DNA of 64,000 nt from Cupriavidus necator N-1. GTDB lineage: Bacteria > Pseudomonadota > Gammaproteobacteria > Burkholderiales > Burkholderiaceae. The translations under genes were made by a program, and so were the position numbers. The notes under the pieces are model-generated. The model made no database searches. It saw nothing but the letters and a program-made list of their open reading frames with translations, and was not told the origin of the DNA. The stretch is from positions 992,001 to 1,056,000 of the forward strand of contig NC_015727.1 in NCBI RefSeq assembly GCF_000219215.1, written 5' to 3'. Below, piece by piece: positions 1-9,312 of this stretch. Each line of letters starts with the position of its first letter. Position 1 is the first letter of the stretch.

Positions 1-273
1 CACTGAAGGTCACGGTGCGCGTATGCATCAAGGTTCTCTCAGCGGACTCAGGGTAGGACATTGATCTGCTCCGGGCGCGATTCAATCGTCATGACTCGCT
101 TGGCGACGAAACGTCGTCGCCAAAAAGCAGACTTGCCGACCGGTTCTGTTCCTCCACGCAGGAAGGATGTCAGGTCCTTCGAGGACTCACTTATGGGTCC
201 GCTTGAGCTGTTGCGCGGCCGAGAGGACAGCCTGGAGGGCCGGCCCCATTAGGACTCGGCCCATTCCCTGCGG
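1..273. other. Region downstream of pyc with no gene seen
   Basis: Short open frames here do not resemble any family I know. The stretch lies beyond the stop of the minus-strand pyruvate carboxylase, and I see no clear hairpin terminator with a T-run. Confidence 0.4.
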
Positions 274-3200
274 CTATTGCAGTTCGATCAGCAACTGTCC
301 AGCCCGCACCAGCGTACCGGGCTGCGCCAGGATGCTCTTGACGGTGCCGCTCGCCTCAGCCACAACACTGGTCTCCATCTTCATCGCCTCGATGGCCGCA
401 AGGGTGTCACCCTTGGCAACGGCCTGACCCGGTTTGATGCTCACCGAAATGACGCTACCCTGCATAGGCGACGCGACCTGCAACGGGTCCTTGGGATCGG
501 CCATCCGCTCGGTCTGAGTAGGCTTGCCTTGCTGACGCTTCACTGTGCGCACGGGACGAGGTTGCCCGTTGACGTGGAAGTACAGACGCACGCCACCCTG
601 CTCGTCGGCCTCAGCCTGTGCGTTGAAACCCACGTATAGCGTCTTGCCCCTCTCCAGTTCCACCGAGATTTCCTGATCGGCTTTCAGGCCATAGAAAAAC
701 ACGGGTGTCGGCAGAATCGAGACATCATCATACTGCTCCTGGTGGGCACAGAAGTCCTTGAAAACCTTCGGATACATCAGGTAGGACGCAAGATCGTTGT
801 CGGACAGCGTCCGGCCGACATCCGCTTCTGCCTGCCGGCGAGCGGCCTCCAGGTCCACAGCTGGAATATGTGCGCCAGCCCTGCCTTCAATGGGCGCCGC
901 TCCGCGCAGCAGCTTCCGCTGCAGCACCTCCGGAAAACCATCGGACGGATAGCCCATCTCACCTCGGAACATAGATATCACTGAGTCCGGCACCGACACT
1001 TCCTTTTCTGGGTCCAGGATATCGGCCGTCGACAGCTTGTTGGCGACCAAGTGTAGCGCCATGTCGCCAACGACTTTGGACGACGGGGTGACCTTGACGA
1101 TATCCCCAAACAGGACATTGACGTCTGCATAAGCTTGCGCAACATCCGGCCACTGTGCCTCCAAGCCGAGCGAGCGCGCCTGTTCCCGCAAGTTGGTGTA
1201 CTGGCCGCCCGGCATCTCATGCCGGTAGACATCCGAGGTGCCCGCGCGCATATCGGCCTCGAAAGGCTCATAATTCCTGCGCACAGATTCCCAGTAGCTG
1301 CAGAACGGCTGCAGGTCCCGATAGCCAACCGCTGGCTTTCGGGCGCTGTGCTCGAGCGCCGCGCAGATTGCCCCAAGACTCGGCTGGGAAGTCATCCCGC
1401 TCATAGAATCCATTGCGCCGTCCACCGCATCGACGCCGGCCTCGACCGCCGCCAGCACTGAGGCGACCGAAGCGCCGCTGGTATCGTGCGTATGAAAGTG
1501 AACCGGCAGCCCGACCTCTTCCTTTAGCGCCTTTACGAGCGCGCTCGAGGCCCCCGGCCGGCATACCCCAGCCATGTCCTTCAGACCCAGGATATGAACG
1601 CCAGCCTTTTCCAGGGATTTGGCCAGCTCAACGTAGTACCCAATGCCATATCTTCCGCGCGAGCGGTCGAATAGATCGCCGGTGTAGCAGATGGTACCTT
1701 CACACAGAGCGCCGGTTTCGAGCACCGCATCAATCGCCACGCGCATGTTCTCGACCCAGTTGAACGAGTCAAACACTCGGAACAGGTCGACGCCGCCGGC
1801 GACGGCTCGTTTGACAAAATACTGAACTACGTTATCAGCGTAATTCGTATAGCCAACTGCGTTGGAGCCGCGCAGCAGCATCTGGAACAGGATATTAGGT
1901 ACGGCTGCTCGCAGCGCCTCGAGCCTTTGCCATGGATCCTCCTTCAGAAACCGCATTGCCACATCAAATGTGGCGCCGCCCCAGCACTCCATTGAGAACA
2001 GGCCGGGCAACTGCCGCGCGTAATACGGCGCGATCGCGGTCATATCCTTGGTTCGCATCCGCGTGGCCAGCAGCGACTGGTGGGCGTCCCGCATGGTGGT
2101 GTCGGTCAGCAAAACCGCCTCGCTAGTCTTCATCCATCCGGCGAACGCTCGCGGTCCGAGCTTCGCCAGCAAGGTCCGAGTCCCCTCGGGTACCGAGTCG
2201 GCCTGGGTCGGTGCGGGTAACGGATGCGACATCACAATCCTGGAAGGCGCGTCGCGTCCCTTGACGTCTGGGTTTCCGTTGACATTGACGTCAGCGATGA
2301 AGTTCAGCAGCTTGGTCGCGCGATCGCGACGCTGACGGAAGTTAAACAGCTCCGGCGTATTGTCAATAAAGCGCGTGGTACACCGCCCTGATCGGAATTC
2401 CTCATGTTCAATAACGTTCTCGAGGAACGCCAAGTTTGTCGCCACACCGCGGACCCGAAACTCACGCAGGGCGCGGCCCATGCGCTCGTTGGCCTCGTCC
2501 GCATCTCGGCCCTTGCAGGTCACCTTGACCAGCAGAGAGTCGTAGTACGGCGTCACAACGGCGCCGGTATAGGCGGTGCCCGCGTCCAGGCGGATGCCGA
2601 GCCCAGCGGCACTACGATAGGCCGTCACTTTGCCGTGGTCCGGTGCGAAGCCGTTCTCCGGATCCTCCGTGGTAACACGGCACTGTACGGCATGCCCGCG
2701 CAGTATGATGTCCTTCTGGCGCGGAACGGAAGAGGACGCATCTCCGATACGCTCCCCTTCTGTGATGCGAATTTGAGCCTTAACGATATCGAGCCCAGTC
2801 ACCTCCTCAGTCACCGTGTGCTCGACCTGGATCCGTGGATTAACCTCGATGAAGTAAAACTCGCCCGTGTCGGCATCCATCAGGAACTCGACCGTGCCAG
2901 CATGGGTGTATGACACCGCCCGCGCTAGCTTCAGCGCTTCCTCACACAGCGCCTCTCGCCCGAGATTGTCCAGATACGGCGCGGGTGCTCGCTCGACTAC
3001 CTTCTGATTGCGCCGCTGCACCGAGCAATCGCGCTCGAAGAGATGGACGATATTGCCGTGGGTATCGCCAAGGATCTGCACTTCGACATGCTTGGCCCGC
3101 GCGATGAACTTCTCGAGATAGACCTCGTCGTTGCCGAAAGCGGCCTTGGCTTCGCGCCGCGCTGCAGCAATCGCCTCGGCCAAGTCGCCCTCTTGGTGGA

Positions 3201-3720
3201 TTGCGCGCATGCCGCGCCCGCCGCCGCCCCAGCTTGCCTTCAGCATCAGGGGATAGCCAATCTCCGCCGCGAGTCTGGTGGCCTGTTCCAAGTCGTGCGG
3301 CAGCGCGCTAGTGGCAGGTACCACCGGCACGCCCACCCGCTGCGCCAACTCACGCGCGGCAACCTTGTTACCCAACTCCCGCATCACCGCGGGCTTCGGG
3401 CCGACAAACGCGATGCCTTCCTGGCCGCAGCGCTCTGCGAAGTCCGGATTTTCGGAAAGGAAGCCGTAGCCCGGATGGACCGCATCCACGCCCGCCGCCT
3501 TGGCTACCCGCAGAATGTCTTCGATATCGAGATAGGCCTCCACGGGCTTCTTGCCCTGGCCTACCAGGTAGCTTTCGTCCGCCTTGAATCGATGCTGTGC
3601 GAAGCGGTCCTGATAGGAATAGATGGCGACAGTGCGAATGCCAAGTTCGGCGGCTGCGCGCATCACCCGGATTGCGATTTCGCCGCGGTTCGCGATTAGA
3701 AGGCTACGGATTCTATTCAT
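274..3720 (-). CDS. pyc: Pyruvate carboxylase, first copy
   Basis: A 1148-residue single-chain biotin enzyme, the usual length for the fused form, which makes oxaloacetate from pyruvate, bicarbonate and ATP. It has an N-terminal biotin carboxylase/ATP-grasp domain (about residues 1-460, with the glycine-rich GGGGRGM loop and EVNPRIQVEHTVTE), a central carboxyltransferase barrel starting at LLTDTTMRDAHQS, and a C-terminal biotinyl domain with EAMKMETS. The biotinylated lysine is about residue 1114. It is the last gene of the minus-strand block that begins with RraA genes and a Glt-type transporter, separated from gltL by about 620 bp. A close paralogue lies at 34976-38425. Role in the block (inferred): turning pyruvate from the upstream enzymes into oxaloacetate. 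Confidence 0.96.
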   Translation of the reverse strand: MNRIRSLLIANRGEIAIRVMRAAAELGIRTVAIYSYQDRFAQHRFKADESYLVGQGKKPVEAYLDIEDILRVAKAAGVDAVHPGYGFLSENPDFAERCGQEGIAFVGPKPAVMRELGNKVAARELAQRVGVPVVPATSALPHDLEQATRLAAEIGYPLMLKASWGGGGRGMRAIHQEGDLAEAIAAARREAKAAFGNDEVYLEKFIARAKHVEVQILGDTHGNIVHLFERDCSVQRRNQKVVERAPAPYLDNLGREALCEEALKLARAVSYTHAGTVEFLMDADTGEFYFIEVNPRIQVEHTVTEEVTGLDIVKAQIRITEGERIGDASSSVPRQKDIILRGHAVQCRVTTEDPENGFAPDHGKVTAYRSAAGLGIRLDAGTAYTGAVVTPYYDSLLVKVTCKGRDADEANERMGRALREFRVRGVATNLAFLENVIEHEEFRSGRCTTRFIDNTPELFNFRQRRDRATKLLNFIADVNVNGNPDVKGRDAPSRIVMSHPLPAPTQADSVPEGTRTLLAKLGPRAFAGWMKTSEAVLLTDTTMRDAHQSLLATRMRTKDMTAIAPYYARQLPGLFSMECWGGATFDVAMRFLKEDPWQRLEALRAAVPNILFQMLLRGSNAVGYTNYADNVVQYFVKRAVAGGVDLFRVFDSFNWVENMRVAIDAVLETGALCEGTICYTGDLFDRSRGRYGIGYYVELAKSLEKAGVHILGLKDMAGVCRPGASSALVKALKEEVGLPVHFHTHDTSGASVASVLAAVEAGVDAVDGAMDSMSGMTSQPSLGAICAALEHSARKPAVGYRDLQPFCSYWESVRRNYEPFEADMRAGTSDVYRHEMPGGQYTNLREQARSLGLEAQWPDVAQAYADVNVLFGDIVKVTPSSKVVGDMALHLVANKLSTADILDPEKEVSVPDSVISMFRGEMGYPSDGFPEVLQRKLLRGAAPIEGRAGAHIPAVDLEAARRQAEADVGRTLSDNDLASYLMYPKVFKDFCAHQEQYDDVSILPTPVFFYGLKADQEISVELERGKTLYVGFNAQAEADEQGGVRLYFHVNGQPRPVRTVKRQQGKPTQTERMADPKDPLQVASPMQGSVISVSIKPGQAVAKGDTLAAIEAMKMETSVVAEASGTVKSILAQPGTLVRAGQLLIELQ

Positions 3721-3757
3721 CTTGCGTGTCGGGAAAGTGGAAGCGCGCGTACGAAAG

Positions 3758-3841
3758 TCAGGAGGTCGTCAGGCCCGCCTCCTTGAGGAGGTCAGCCACA
3801 TGCTTCATGGAAACAACGGTAACTGCATCAAAAGGGTGCAT
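3758..3841 (-). pseudogene. Possible C-terminal remnant of a CitE-type lyase
   Basis: A minus-strand reading of about 27 residues ends in ADLLKEAGLTTS just upstream of pyc. The CitE-type protein directly upstream of the second pyc (38468-39283) ends in AATLLKEAGRATA. The shared LLKEAG tail and identical position before a pyc gene suggest a decayed citE, but the match is too short to be certain. The rest of 3721-4344 holds no recognisable gene. Confidence 0.25.
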
Positions 3842-4198
3842 AGCAGCCCTTTCGTGATGATTGCGCTCAGGCTGCCATGGCAGCCACGAACGATGGGATT
3901 CGGCTGCCCCCCCGCGAATCCCACCAAGTCTCGCAGTGACGGGCGACTCGGACAATATCGTTTTCCTAAAGCAGCCATTCATCTAAGCCGAAAGCATCAC
4001 CAAACCCCCCGCAACGGTTTGCGCCGTATGTGACGCCTCATACGGTGGCGAAGGGAACGGCTATGCATTTTGACGGCGCAGAATATCTCGTGTGCTCGGC
4101 TCTTTCGCGTGGACAAGCCTCTGCCACAGCGGCCGATCAAGCCGCAGTGATAAAGGCTTCGTAAGAAGTTGGGGGGCCGAAGTGCCTTTCTTGCCGAA

Positions 4199-4232
4199 GG
4201 AATCTCCGTCCTTTAGGGCGAAAGGACGTCAA
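4199..4232 (+). repeat. Possible right-end remnant of an IS200/IS605-type element
   Basis: The segment starts GGAATCTCCGTCCTTTAGGG and ends GACGTCAA, resembling the conserved right end found downstream of tnpB in IS200/IS605-family elements. No tnpB reading is present upstream, so this would be a relic. Recognition is from memory of the consensus only. Confidence 0.25.
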
Positions 4233-4344
4233 TCGACACGGCTAGCGGTTTGTGGGCGGGCCCCTTTGGAAGGCCGAACGGCGACCCGATGGACCGAGAA
4301 GATGCTGCACGACTAGTCCAGGCTCCGCCCAACCGACATCTATG

Positions 4345-5094
4345 TTAGTGCTGCAGGATCTTGTCCAAGAAATCCTTGGTCCGAGGCTTGCGCGAGCCAG
4401 GGTCGCCGAAGAATTCCTCTTTGCTGCAGTCCTCAAGGATGTGTCCGCCAACGTCGATGAAGACCACGCGGTTGCTAACTTTGCGCGCGAAGCCCATCTC
4501 GTGGGTGACGACCATCATGGTCATGCCCTCGTTGGCCAGTTTCACCATCACGTCCAGCACCTCCCCCACCATTTCGGGATCGAGTGCTGAGGTCGGCTCG
4601 TCGAACAGCATGACCACCGGGTCCATGGACAATGCACGCGCGATGGCCACACGCTGCTGTTGCCCCCCCGAGAGTTGGCCGGGGAACTTGTCCTTGTGTG
4701 CCATGAGGCCTACACGGTCAAGCATCTTCAGGCCACGAGCCTTCGACTCGACGGGGCTGCGTCCCAGCACCTTGACCTGCGCGATTGTCAGGTTTTCCGT
4801 CACCGACAGATGCGGAAATAGTTCAAAGTGCTGGAATACCATCCCGACCTGGCTACGGAGCTTCGGGAGGTTAGTTTTCGGATCGTGAAGCTTGATGCCG
4901 TTGACAGTGATCTCGCCCTTCTGGAAAGGTTCGAGCGCGTTGACTGTCTTGATAAGGGTGGACTTTCCGGAGCCGGAAGGGCCGCAGACCACCACCACGT
5001 CGCCTTTCTTGACGCTCACTGAGCAGTCATGGAGCACCTGCGCGGAGCCATACCATTTGGAGACGTTCTTGATTTCGATCATGGATTGAGACAT
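4345..5094 (-). CDS. gltL: Glutamate/aspartate-type ABC transporter, ATP-binding protein (cassette A)
   Basis: A 249-residue polar-amino-acid ABC ATPase. Walker [10 protein letters not shown] is near residue 36, the signature [15 protein letters not shown] near 143, and Walker [17 protein letters not shown] follows, with the family motif [14 protein letters not shown]. The start is preceded by a GAGGA-type ribosome site. It closes the gltI-gltJ-gltK-gltL set and is closely similar to the ATPase at 56768-57502. It powers uptake at the inner membrane. The substrate is probably an acidic amino acid or a hydroxylated or methylated relative, given the dehydratase and RraA genes upstream. Confidence 0.93.
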   Translation of the reverse strand: MSQSMIEIKNVSKWYGSAQVLHDCSVSVKKGDVVVVCGPSGSGKSTLIKTVNALEPFQKGEITVNGIKLHDPKTNLPKLRSQVGMVFQHFELFPHLSVTENLTIAQVKVLGRSPVESKARGLKMLDRVGLMAHKDKFPGQLSGGQQQRVAIARALSMDPVVMLFDEPTSALDPEMVGEVLDVMVKLANEGMTMMVVTHEMGFARKVSNRVVFIDVGGHILEDCSKEEFFGDPGSRKPRTKDFLDKILQH

Positions 5095-5115
5095 AGCTGT
5101 GTCCTCAATGTCCGC

Positions 5116-5781
5116 TCAGCGGATAATGGCAATTTTCCGATGCAGGCGCTTGACCAGATAGGAAAGCGCAAAGCAAACGACGAAATAAAAGACGGTCGCC
5201 AGTAGGTAACTTTCCACCGGACGGCCCTTGTTTGTGCCAGCGACCACAAAGCCCTTAAGGACGTCGTTGGCACCAATGGCGTAGACAAGCGACGTGTCCT
5301 GAAACAGGATGATTGTCTGCGTTAGCAACACCGGTACCATATTCCGGAACGCTTGCGGCAGGACCACCAGGCGCATATTTTGGGCATAGGTCATGCCTAG
5401 CGCTTGTCCGGCGGATACCTGACCGCGCGGGATGGATTGAATGCCCGCTCGCATGATCTCACTGAAGTACGCAGCCTCGAAGGCGACAAAGGTGATGACT
5501 GCCGCAACCTCTGCGCCAATGGGTCGGCCGATCAGCAGCGGAACCAGCAGGAAGAACCAAAGCAACACCATGACCAGGGGGATACTGCGCATGCCGTTGA
5601 CATAGATGGTCGCTGGGGTAGTCAGGGCCTTCCAACCCGACAGGCGCATGAGAGCCAGCAGGGTGCCGAACAGGATGCCGCCGGCCGTGGCGACCACAGT
5701 CAGAATCACACTGAAGTACAACCCCTTGAGGACGTAGTTGCTGATGATCTCCCAGCTGTAGAAGGAAAGATCGAGTTCCAT
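5116..5781 (-). CDS. gltK: Glutamate/aspartate-type ABC transporter permease (cassette A, GltK-like)
   Basis: A 221-residue HisM/GlnP-type inner-membrane permease with several hydrophobic segments. It carries the EAA loop motif EIMRAGIQSIPRGQVSAGQALGM that docks with the ATPase. Its start follows the gltJ stop by three bases (TGA GCG ATG), so translation is probably coupled. It is the expected partner of the GltJ-like permease, and paralogous to 54368-55060. Confidence 0.92.
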   Translation of the reverse strand: MELDLSFYSWEIISNYVLKGLYFSVILTVVATAGGILFGTLLALMRLSGWKALTTPATIYVNGMRSIPLVMVLLWFFLLVPLLIGRPIGAEVAAVITFVAFEAAYFSEIMRAGIQSIPRGQVSAGQALGMTYAQNMRLVVLPQAFRNMVPVLLTQTIILFQDTSLVYAIGANDVLKGFVVAGTNKGRPVESYLLATVFYFVVCFALSYLVKRLHRKIAIIR

Positions 5782-5784
5782 CGC

Positions 5785-6510
5785 TCAATGCCCTCCACTG
5801 CCTGCCAAGGACATAAGGCCTGGAACGCGCGAACGCCTTTCGATAAAGGCCATGATCCGGTTGATGGTCAAGGCGGAGATGATGTAGAGCACAGTTACCC
5901 CCGCATAGATTTCGATGGGACGCGAAGTTTCTTCGCCCGCCTGCATGGCGAACCAGGTCAACTCGGTTACTGACACGGCAAAAGCCACCGACGAGTTCTT
6001 GAACACGTTCATAGCTTCGCTGGTCAGCGGCGGAATGACGATGCGGTAGGCCATCGGCAGCAACACGTAGCGGTAGTACTGCAGCGTCGTAAACCCGAGC
6101 GCCATGCCCGCGTAGCGCTGGCCGCGAGGCAGGGATAGGATGCCTGAGCGCACCTGTTCGGCGATCCGCACCGAGGTGTACACGCCCAGCGCGATGACCA
6201 CCAGGACAAAGTTGTCGATGCCCTTCATCGCGGGCACGATTACCGGCATGACGTGGTACCAGAGGAAAATCTGCACGAGCAGCGGAATGTTACGAAAAAG
6301 CTCCACCCAAGCGGCGCCGAAACCCGACAGCACCGGGCTGTTGGGAAGTGTGCGCAAGATGCCGATGATCGACCCCAAAATGAAGGCGATGATCAGCGCC
6401 AGCACGGCGACGGAGGCAGACCATCCCCAGGCCGACATCATCCATTGCCAGTACGTGGGAAATGTGCCGGGATCCTGAAAATAGACTTGCCAGTCCCAAT
6501 CGATTCCCAT
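5785..6510 (-). CDS. gltJ: Glutamate/aspartate-type ABC transporter permease (cassette A, GltJ-like)
   Basis: A 241-residue permease. It opens with the NWDWQVYF-type GltJ N-terminus (here DWDWQVYFQDPG) and has the docking motif around EQVRSGILSLPRGQRYAGMALGF. An AGGAGCG ribosome site lies upstream of the ATG. A 158-bp gap with stem-loops separates it from gltI. It pairs with gltK to form the membrane channel. Confidence 0.92.
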   Translation of the reverse strand: MGIDWDWQVYFQDPGTFPTYWQWMMSAWGWSASVAVLALIIAFILGSIIGILRTLPNSPVLSGFGAAWVELFRNIPLLVQIFLWYHVMPVIVPAMKGIDNFVLVVIALGVYTSVRIAEQVRSGILSLPRGQRYAGMALGFTTLQYYRYVLLPMAYRIVIPPLTSEAMNVFKNSSVAFAVSVTELTWFAMQAGEETSRPIEIYAGVTVLYIISALTINRIMAFIERRSRVPGLMSLAGSGGH

Positions 6511-6541
6511 AGGACGCTCCTAATCTCTTTGGTAGTGTGGC

Positions 6542-6608
6542 GTGCCCGCGAGGGGCACGGTGTCGCAGCATGCATGCACAAGCACACCCGCTTGTGGAAG
6601 CGGATGTG
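6542..6608 (-). promoter_or_regulatory. Two stem-loops between gltI and gltJ
   Basis: GTGCCC (6542-6547) pairs with GGGCAC (6553-6558). CACACCCGCTT (6583-6593) pairs with AAGCGGATGTG (6598-6608), an 11-bp stem with one mismatch and a four-base loop. No T-run follows. Hairpins at this place in binding-protein operons commonly stabilise or attenuate the mRNA so that receptor exceeds permease. Cassette B has only 24 bp here and no such hairpins. Confidence 0.5.
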
Positions 6609-6668
6609 TGGCGCGTCCTAATTACAACGATTCAGGTCAGCCGGCTGTGCATGTAGAAGCTCGCCCGT

Positions 6669-7571
6669 TCAGTCGGCCTTGTAGGCCTCCGCAGGCTTGT
6701 CGTTGAGGCTTTCCCAGGCGGCCTTCGTGGCGGCGGATGCCGGCAGATTGAGGGCGGTGTTCGAGGGAGGGATGGCCCTCATGAACCACTTGTCATAGAG
6801 CTTTGCTACTGTGCCGTCCTTGACTTGGCGAGAAATGCTGTCGTTGACCACCTTCTTGAAGGCGGGATCATCCTTGCGGATCATGATGGCAATAGGTTCA
6901 ATTGACAGAGGCTCGCCGACGATCTTGAAGCTCTTGGGATTTCTCGCCATGGCAATACTGCCCGCCAAGACCTGGCTGTCCAATACAAAGGCATCCGCGC
7001 GGCCCGTTTCGAGGAGCAGGAAACTATCGGAGTGATCCTTGCCGCTGATTTCACGGAAGTCGATATTCTTAGCGCGCTTGTTCTGGCGCACCACTTGCAG
7101 CGCCGTCGTACCGGTGGTAGTGACGACCGTCTTGCCGTTGAGATCGCCTAGCGAGTTGATACCGGAATCGGCTTTGACGGCCATGCGTACCTCCTCGACA
7201 TATAGCGTATTGGCGAAAGCCACCTCCTTCTGCCGGGCCTGGGTATTGGAGGTGGAGCCGCACTCGATGTCGACGGTACCGTTCTTCACAAGAGGTATCC
7301 GATTGACCGAAGTTACGGGAACGTACTTGGTTTCCAGGTGTGTAAGACCAAGCTGCTTCTGGATATCGCGGATGACGTTGGTACAGACGTCGTAATGAAA
7401 GCCGGTATAGACACCGTTGCCCAAGGTATAGGCCAAGGCACCTGAAGCCTCACGCACGCCTTGGGTAATGCTGCCGGAGGCCTTGATCTTGGCAAGCGTG
7501 TCATTGCTCTGCGCACAAGCAGCTCCCGTGGTCAGCAGGACCACCGAGAAAGCAAGGATATGTTTCTTCAT
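6669..7571 (-). CDS. gltI: Periplasmic amino-acid-binding protein (cassette A, GltI-like)
   Basis: A 300-residue solute-binding protein of the GltI/BztA type. It has an N-terminal signal peptide (hydrophobic core then AACAQ, cleavage around residue 20), the domain-linker region VPVTSVNRIPLVKNGTVDIECG, and the TTTGTTALQ and LLLETGRADAFVLDS motifs of this group. It delivers an acidic amino acid or a relative to the GltJK channel. It is read after ridA and before gltJ. The cassette B homologue (55818-56729) is clearly diverged, so the two may prefer different ligands. Confidence 0.92.
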   Translation of the reverse strand: MKKHILAFSVVLLTTGAACAQSNDTLAKIKASGSITQGVREASGALAYTLGNGVYTGFHYDVCTNVIRDIQKQLGLTHLETKYVPVTSVNRIPLVKNGTVDIECGSTSNTQARQKEVAFANTLYVEEVRMAVKADSGINSLGDLNGKTVVTTTGTTALQVVRQNKRAKNIDFREISGKDHSDSFLLLETGRADAFVLDSQVLAGSIAMARNPKSFKIVGEPLSIEPIAIMIRKDDPAFKKVVNDSISRQVKDGTVAKLYDKWFMRAIPPSNTALNLPASAATKAAWESLNDKPAEAYKAD

Positions 7572-7720
7572 TTCTGAATATCTCCGAGATGATGTATCCG
7601 TTGAATGCGTCTATCCGGCTTTAGCTGAGATCAGTCGCGCCTGGATACGGTGGAGGTGTCTTCCTGCGACACCCCGTGCAATTGACGGGCAGGGTTGTGG
7701 TGGTTCAGACGCGTTTCCTT

Positions 7721-8182
7721 TCAATCCTGTACGAGAAATACCGCTTCCACCTCCACCATCATTCCATGTGGGAGAGATGCCATGCCTACGGCAGAGCGGG
7801 CGTGTTGACCGGCGTCTCCAAATGCGGCGACGAGGGTGTCCGAACAGCCATCGATCACCTTCGGATGCTGTTTGAAATCCGCGGTGGAGTTGACAAGGCC
7901 TAGGACCTTCAACACAGCCTGCACCTTGCCAAGGTCGCCCACCGCCAGCTTCACGGCTGCCAGCATGTTGAGCGTCGCGAGTTGAGCAGCCGCATAGCCA
8001 GCCGGCACATCGTCGGGCGTGGCGAGCTGCCCGGCAATGTAGGTTCCGTTATCGAGCCGCGGCCCATGCCCCGAAACGAAGAGGAGCTGGCCGGCGCGCC
8101 GGAAGGGCAGGTAATTGCCGGACGGCGAATACGCGGCAGGCAGCGACAGGCCGGCGGTCTGGAGTCGTTGTTCAGGATTCAT
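7721..8182 (-). CDS. ridA: RidA/YjgF-family enamine/imine deaminase (cassette A)
   Basis: A 153-residue protein starting MNPEQRL. A longer in-frame start would overlap the upstream dehydratase and is not supported by the paralogue. Motifs are FVSGHGP and the C-terminal ARSAVGMASLPHGMMVEVEA, whose arginine corresponds to the substrate-binding Arg of E. coli RidA. RidA proteins hydrolyse reactive enamine/imine intermediates released by PLP dehydratases, and the dehydratase gene is immediately upstream (61-bp gap). The same pair recurs at 52889-54329. Confidence 0.9.
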   Translation of the reverse strand: MNPEQRLQTAGLSLPAAYSPSGNYLPFRRAGQLLFVSGHGPRLDNGTYIAGQLATPDDVPAGYAAAQLATLNMLAAVKLAVGDLGKVQAVLKVLGLVNSTADFKQHPKVIDGCSDTLVAAFGDAGQHARSAVGMASLPHGMMVEVEAVFLVQD

Positions 8183-8243
8183 GATGGTATGAGTCGTTCG
8201 CGATTGAGGGTATTCTGCGGATCGGACCTTGCAACAAGGCGTG

Positions 8244-9221
8244 TCAGCACCGTTCCAGCGCCAAGGAGAAGACAGCGGGATCAACGTTTCCACCGGAGGC
8301 GATGACCACCACGTTCTTTCCCGCGACATCGATCTTTCCTGCTAGTACGGTACCCAGTGCAGCGGCACCGCCCGGTTCGACTACGATTTTGAGCATTTTG
8401 AATGCGGCGGCAACGCCAGCCAGCCCATCCTCATCGCTCACCCCTATCCCCTTGGCCTGGTGTCGACGCAGCACCGCGACAGTTTTCTCGCCTGCCGTCG
8501 GACCGGCGATGCCGTCGAGAACTGTCTTCGGCACCGAAGGATTGCTCTGCGGTATGCCAGTGACCAGGGAGCGCGCGACTTTCTCGTAGCCGAGCACCTC
8601 CGCAATTAAGATCTTGGTGTCAGGGAAAGCATCCTTAACGGCTTCAGAGACACCGGAGGCCAGCCCGCCGCCGCTGCAGTTGATAACGATCATGTCTGGC
8701 GTGACATGTAAGTCATTCAACTGTTCGACGATCTCCAGCCCACATGTCCCCTGTCCGGCCATGATGTCGTAGTCATCGAATGGCGGAACAACAGTCATTC
8801 CACGTAACCGGGCGACACCTTCCGCGACCTCGACACGGTCCTCCGTTTGCGGGTCGTAGGTCACCACTTCCGCGCCCCACCACCGACAGTTGTTCATCTT
8901 GATACGCGGCGCCGTATTTGGCATCACGATCACGGCGGGGCAACCAACTGTGCGGGCAGCTGCGGCAACGCCTTGACCATGATTGCCTGCAGAGAACGCG
9001 ACGATGCCAGCGCCCCTTGCAGCCTCATCCATAGACAGGATCTTGTTAAGCGCACCGCGGATCTTGAAGGAACCCGTCAGTTGCAGGGCTTCCGCCTTGA
9101 CGAACAGACGGCAGCCCGCGCGCTCGCTGAGCATTGGGGACTCCAGCAAGGGGGTGCGTACCACTCGTCCCTGCAAGCGAGAAGCCGCTTGCCTGATGGC
9201 TTGGATGTTGAACTCACTCAT
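8244..9221 (-). CDS. PLP-dependent serine/threonine or hydroxyaspartate dehydratase (cassette A)
   Basis: A 325-residue fold-type II PLP enzyme without a C-terminal ACT domain, the length of serine racemase/threo-3-hydroxyaspartate ammonia-lyase and catabolic threonine dehydratases. The PLP lysine is K53 in SFKIRGA, with the SAGNHGQGVAAAA loop and the phosphate-binding CSGGGLASG. A GAGGCGG ribosome site precedes the ATG. It eliminates water from a beta-hydroxy amino acid to give a 2-oxo acid and ammonia. With an acidic-amino-acid transporter, hydroxyaspartate (to oxaloacetate) is an attractive but unproven substrate. It is paralogous to 53349-54329. Confidence 0.9.
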   Translation of the reverse strand: MSEFNIQAIRQAASRLQGRVVRTPLLESPMLSERAGCRLFVKAEALQLTGSFKIRGALNKILSMDEAARGAGIVAFSAGNHGQGVAAAARTVGCPAVIVMPNTAPRIKMNNCRWWGAEVVTYDPQTEDRVEVAEGVARLRGMTVVPPFDDYDIMAGQGTCGLEIVEQLNDLHVTPDMIVINCSGGGLASGVSEAVKDAFPDTKILIAEVLGYEKVARSLVTGIPQSNPSVPKTVLDGIAGPTAGEKTVAVLRRHQAKGIGVSDEDGLAGVAAAFKMLKIVVEPGGAAALGTVLAGKIDVAGKNVVVIASGGNVDPAVFSLALERC

Positions 9222-9312
9222 ATCCGCCTCGTTGATTGCAAGGCCAATACCACGCGGTCCATGACTCTGTAAGTAGCCGAGGGGCGGGCCGCTGCCAGGA
9301 AGGACGGGGCGG

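Noticed and set aside
61..252. Small plus-strand frame at the window start
   Set aside because: No ribosome site, no similarity to known proteins, and biased composition typical of chance frames.
3758..3982. A 74-codon minus-strand gene before pyc
   Set aside because: No ribosome site or family match. Only its last 27 codons resemble a CitE tail, so a remnant is more likely than a gene.
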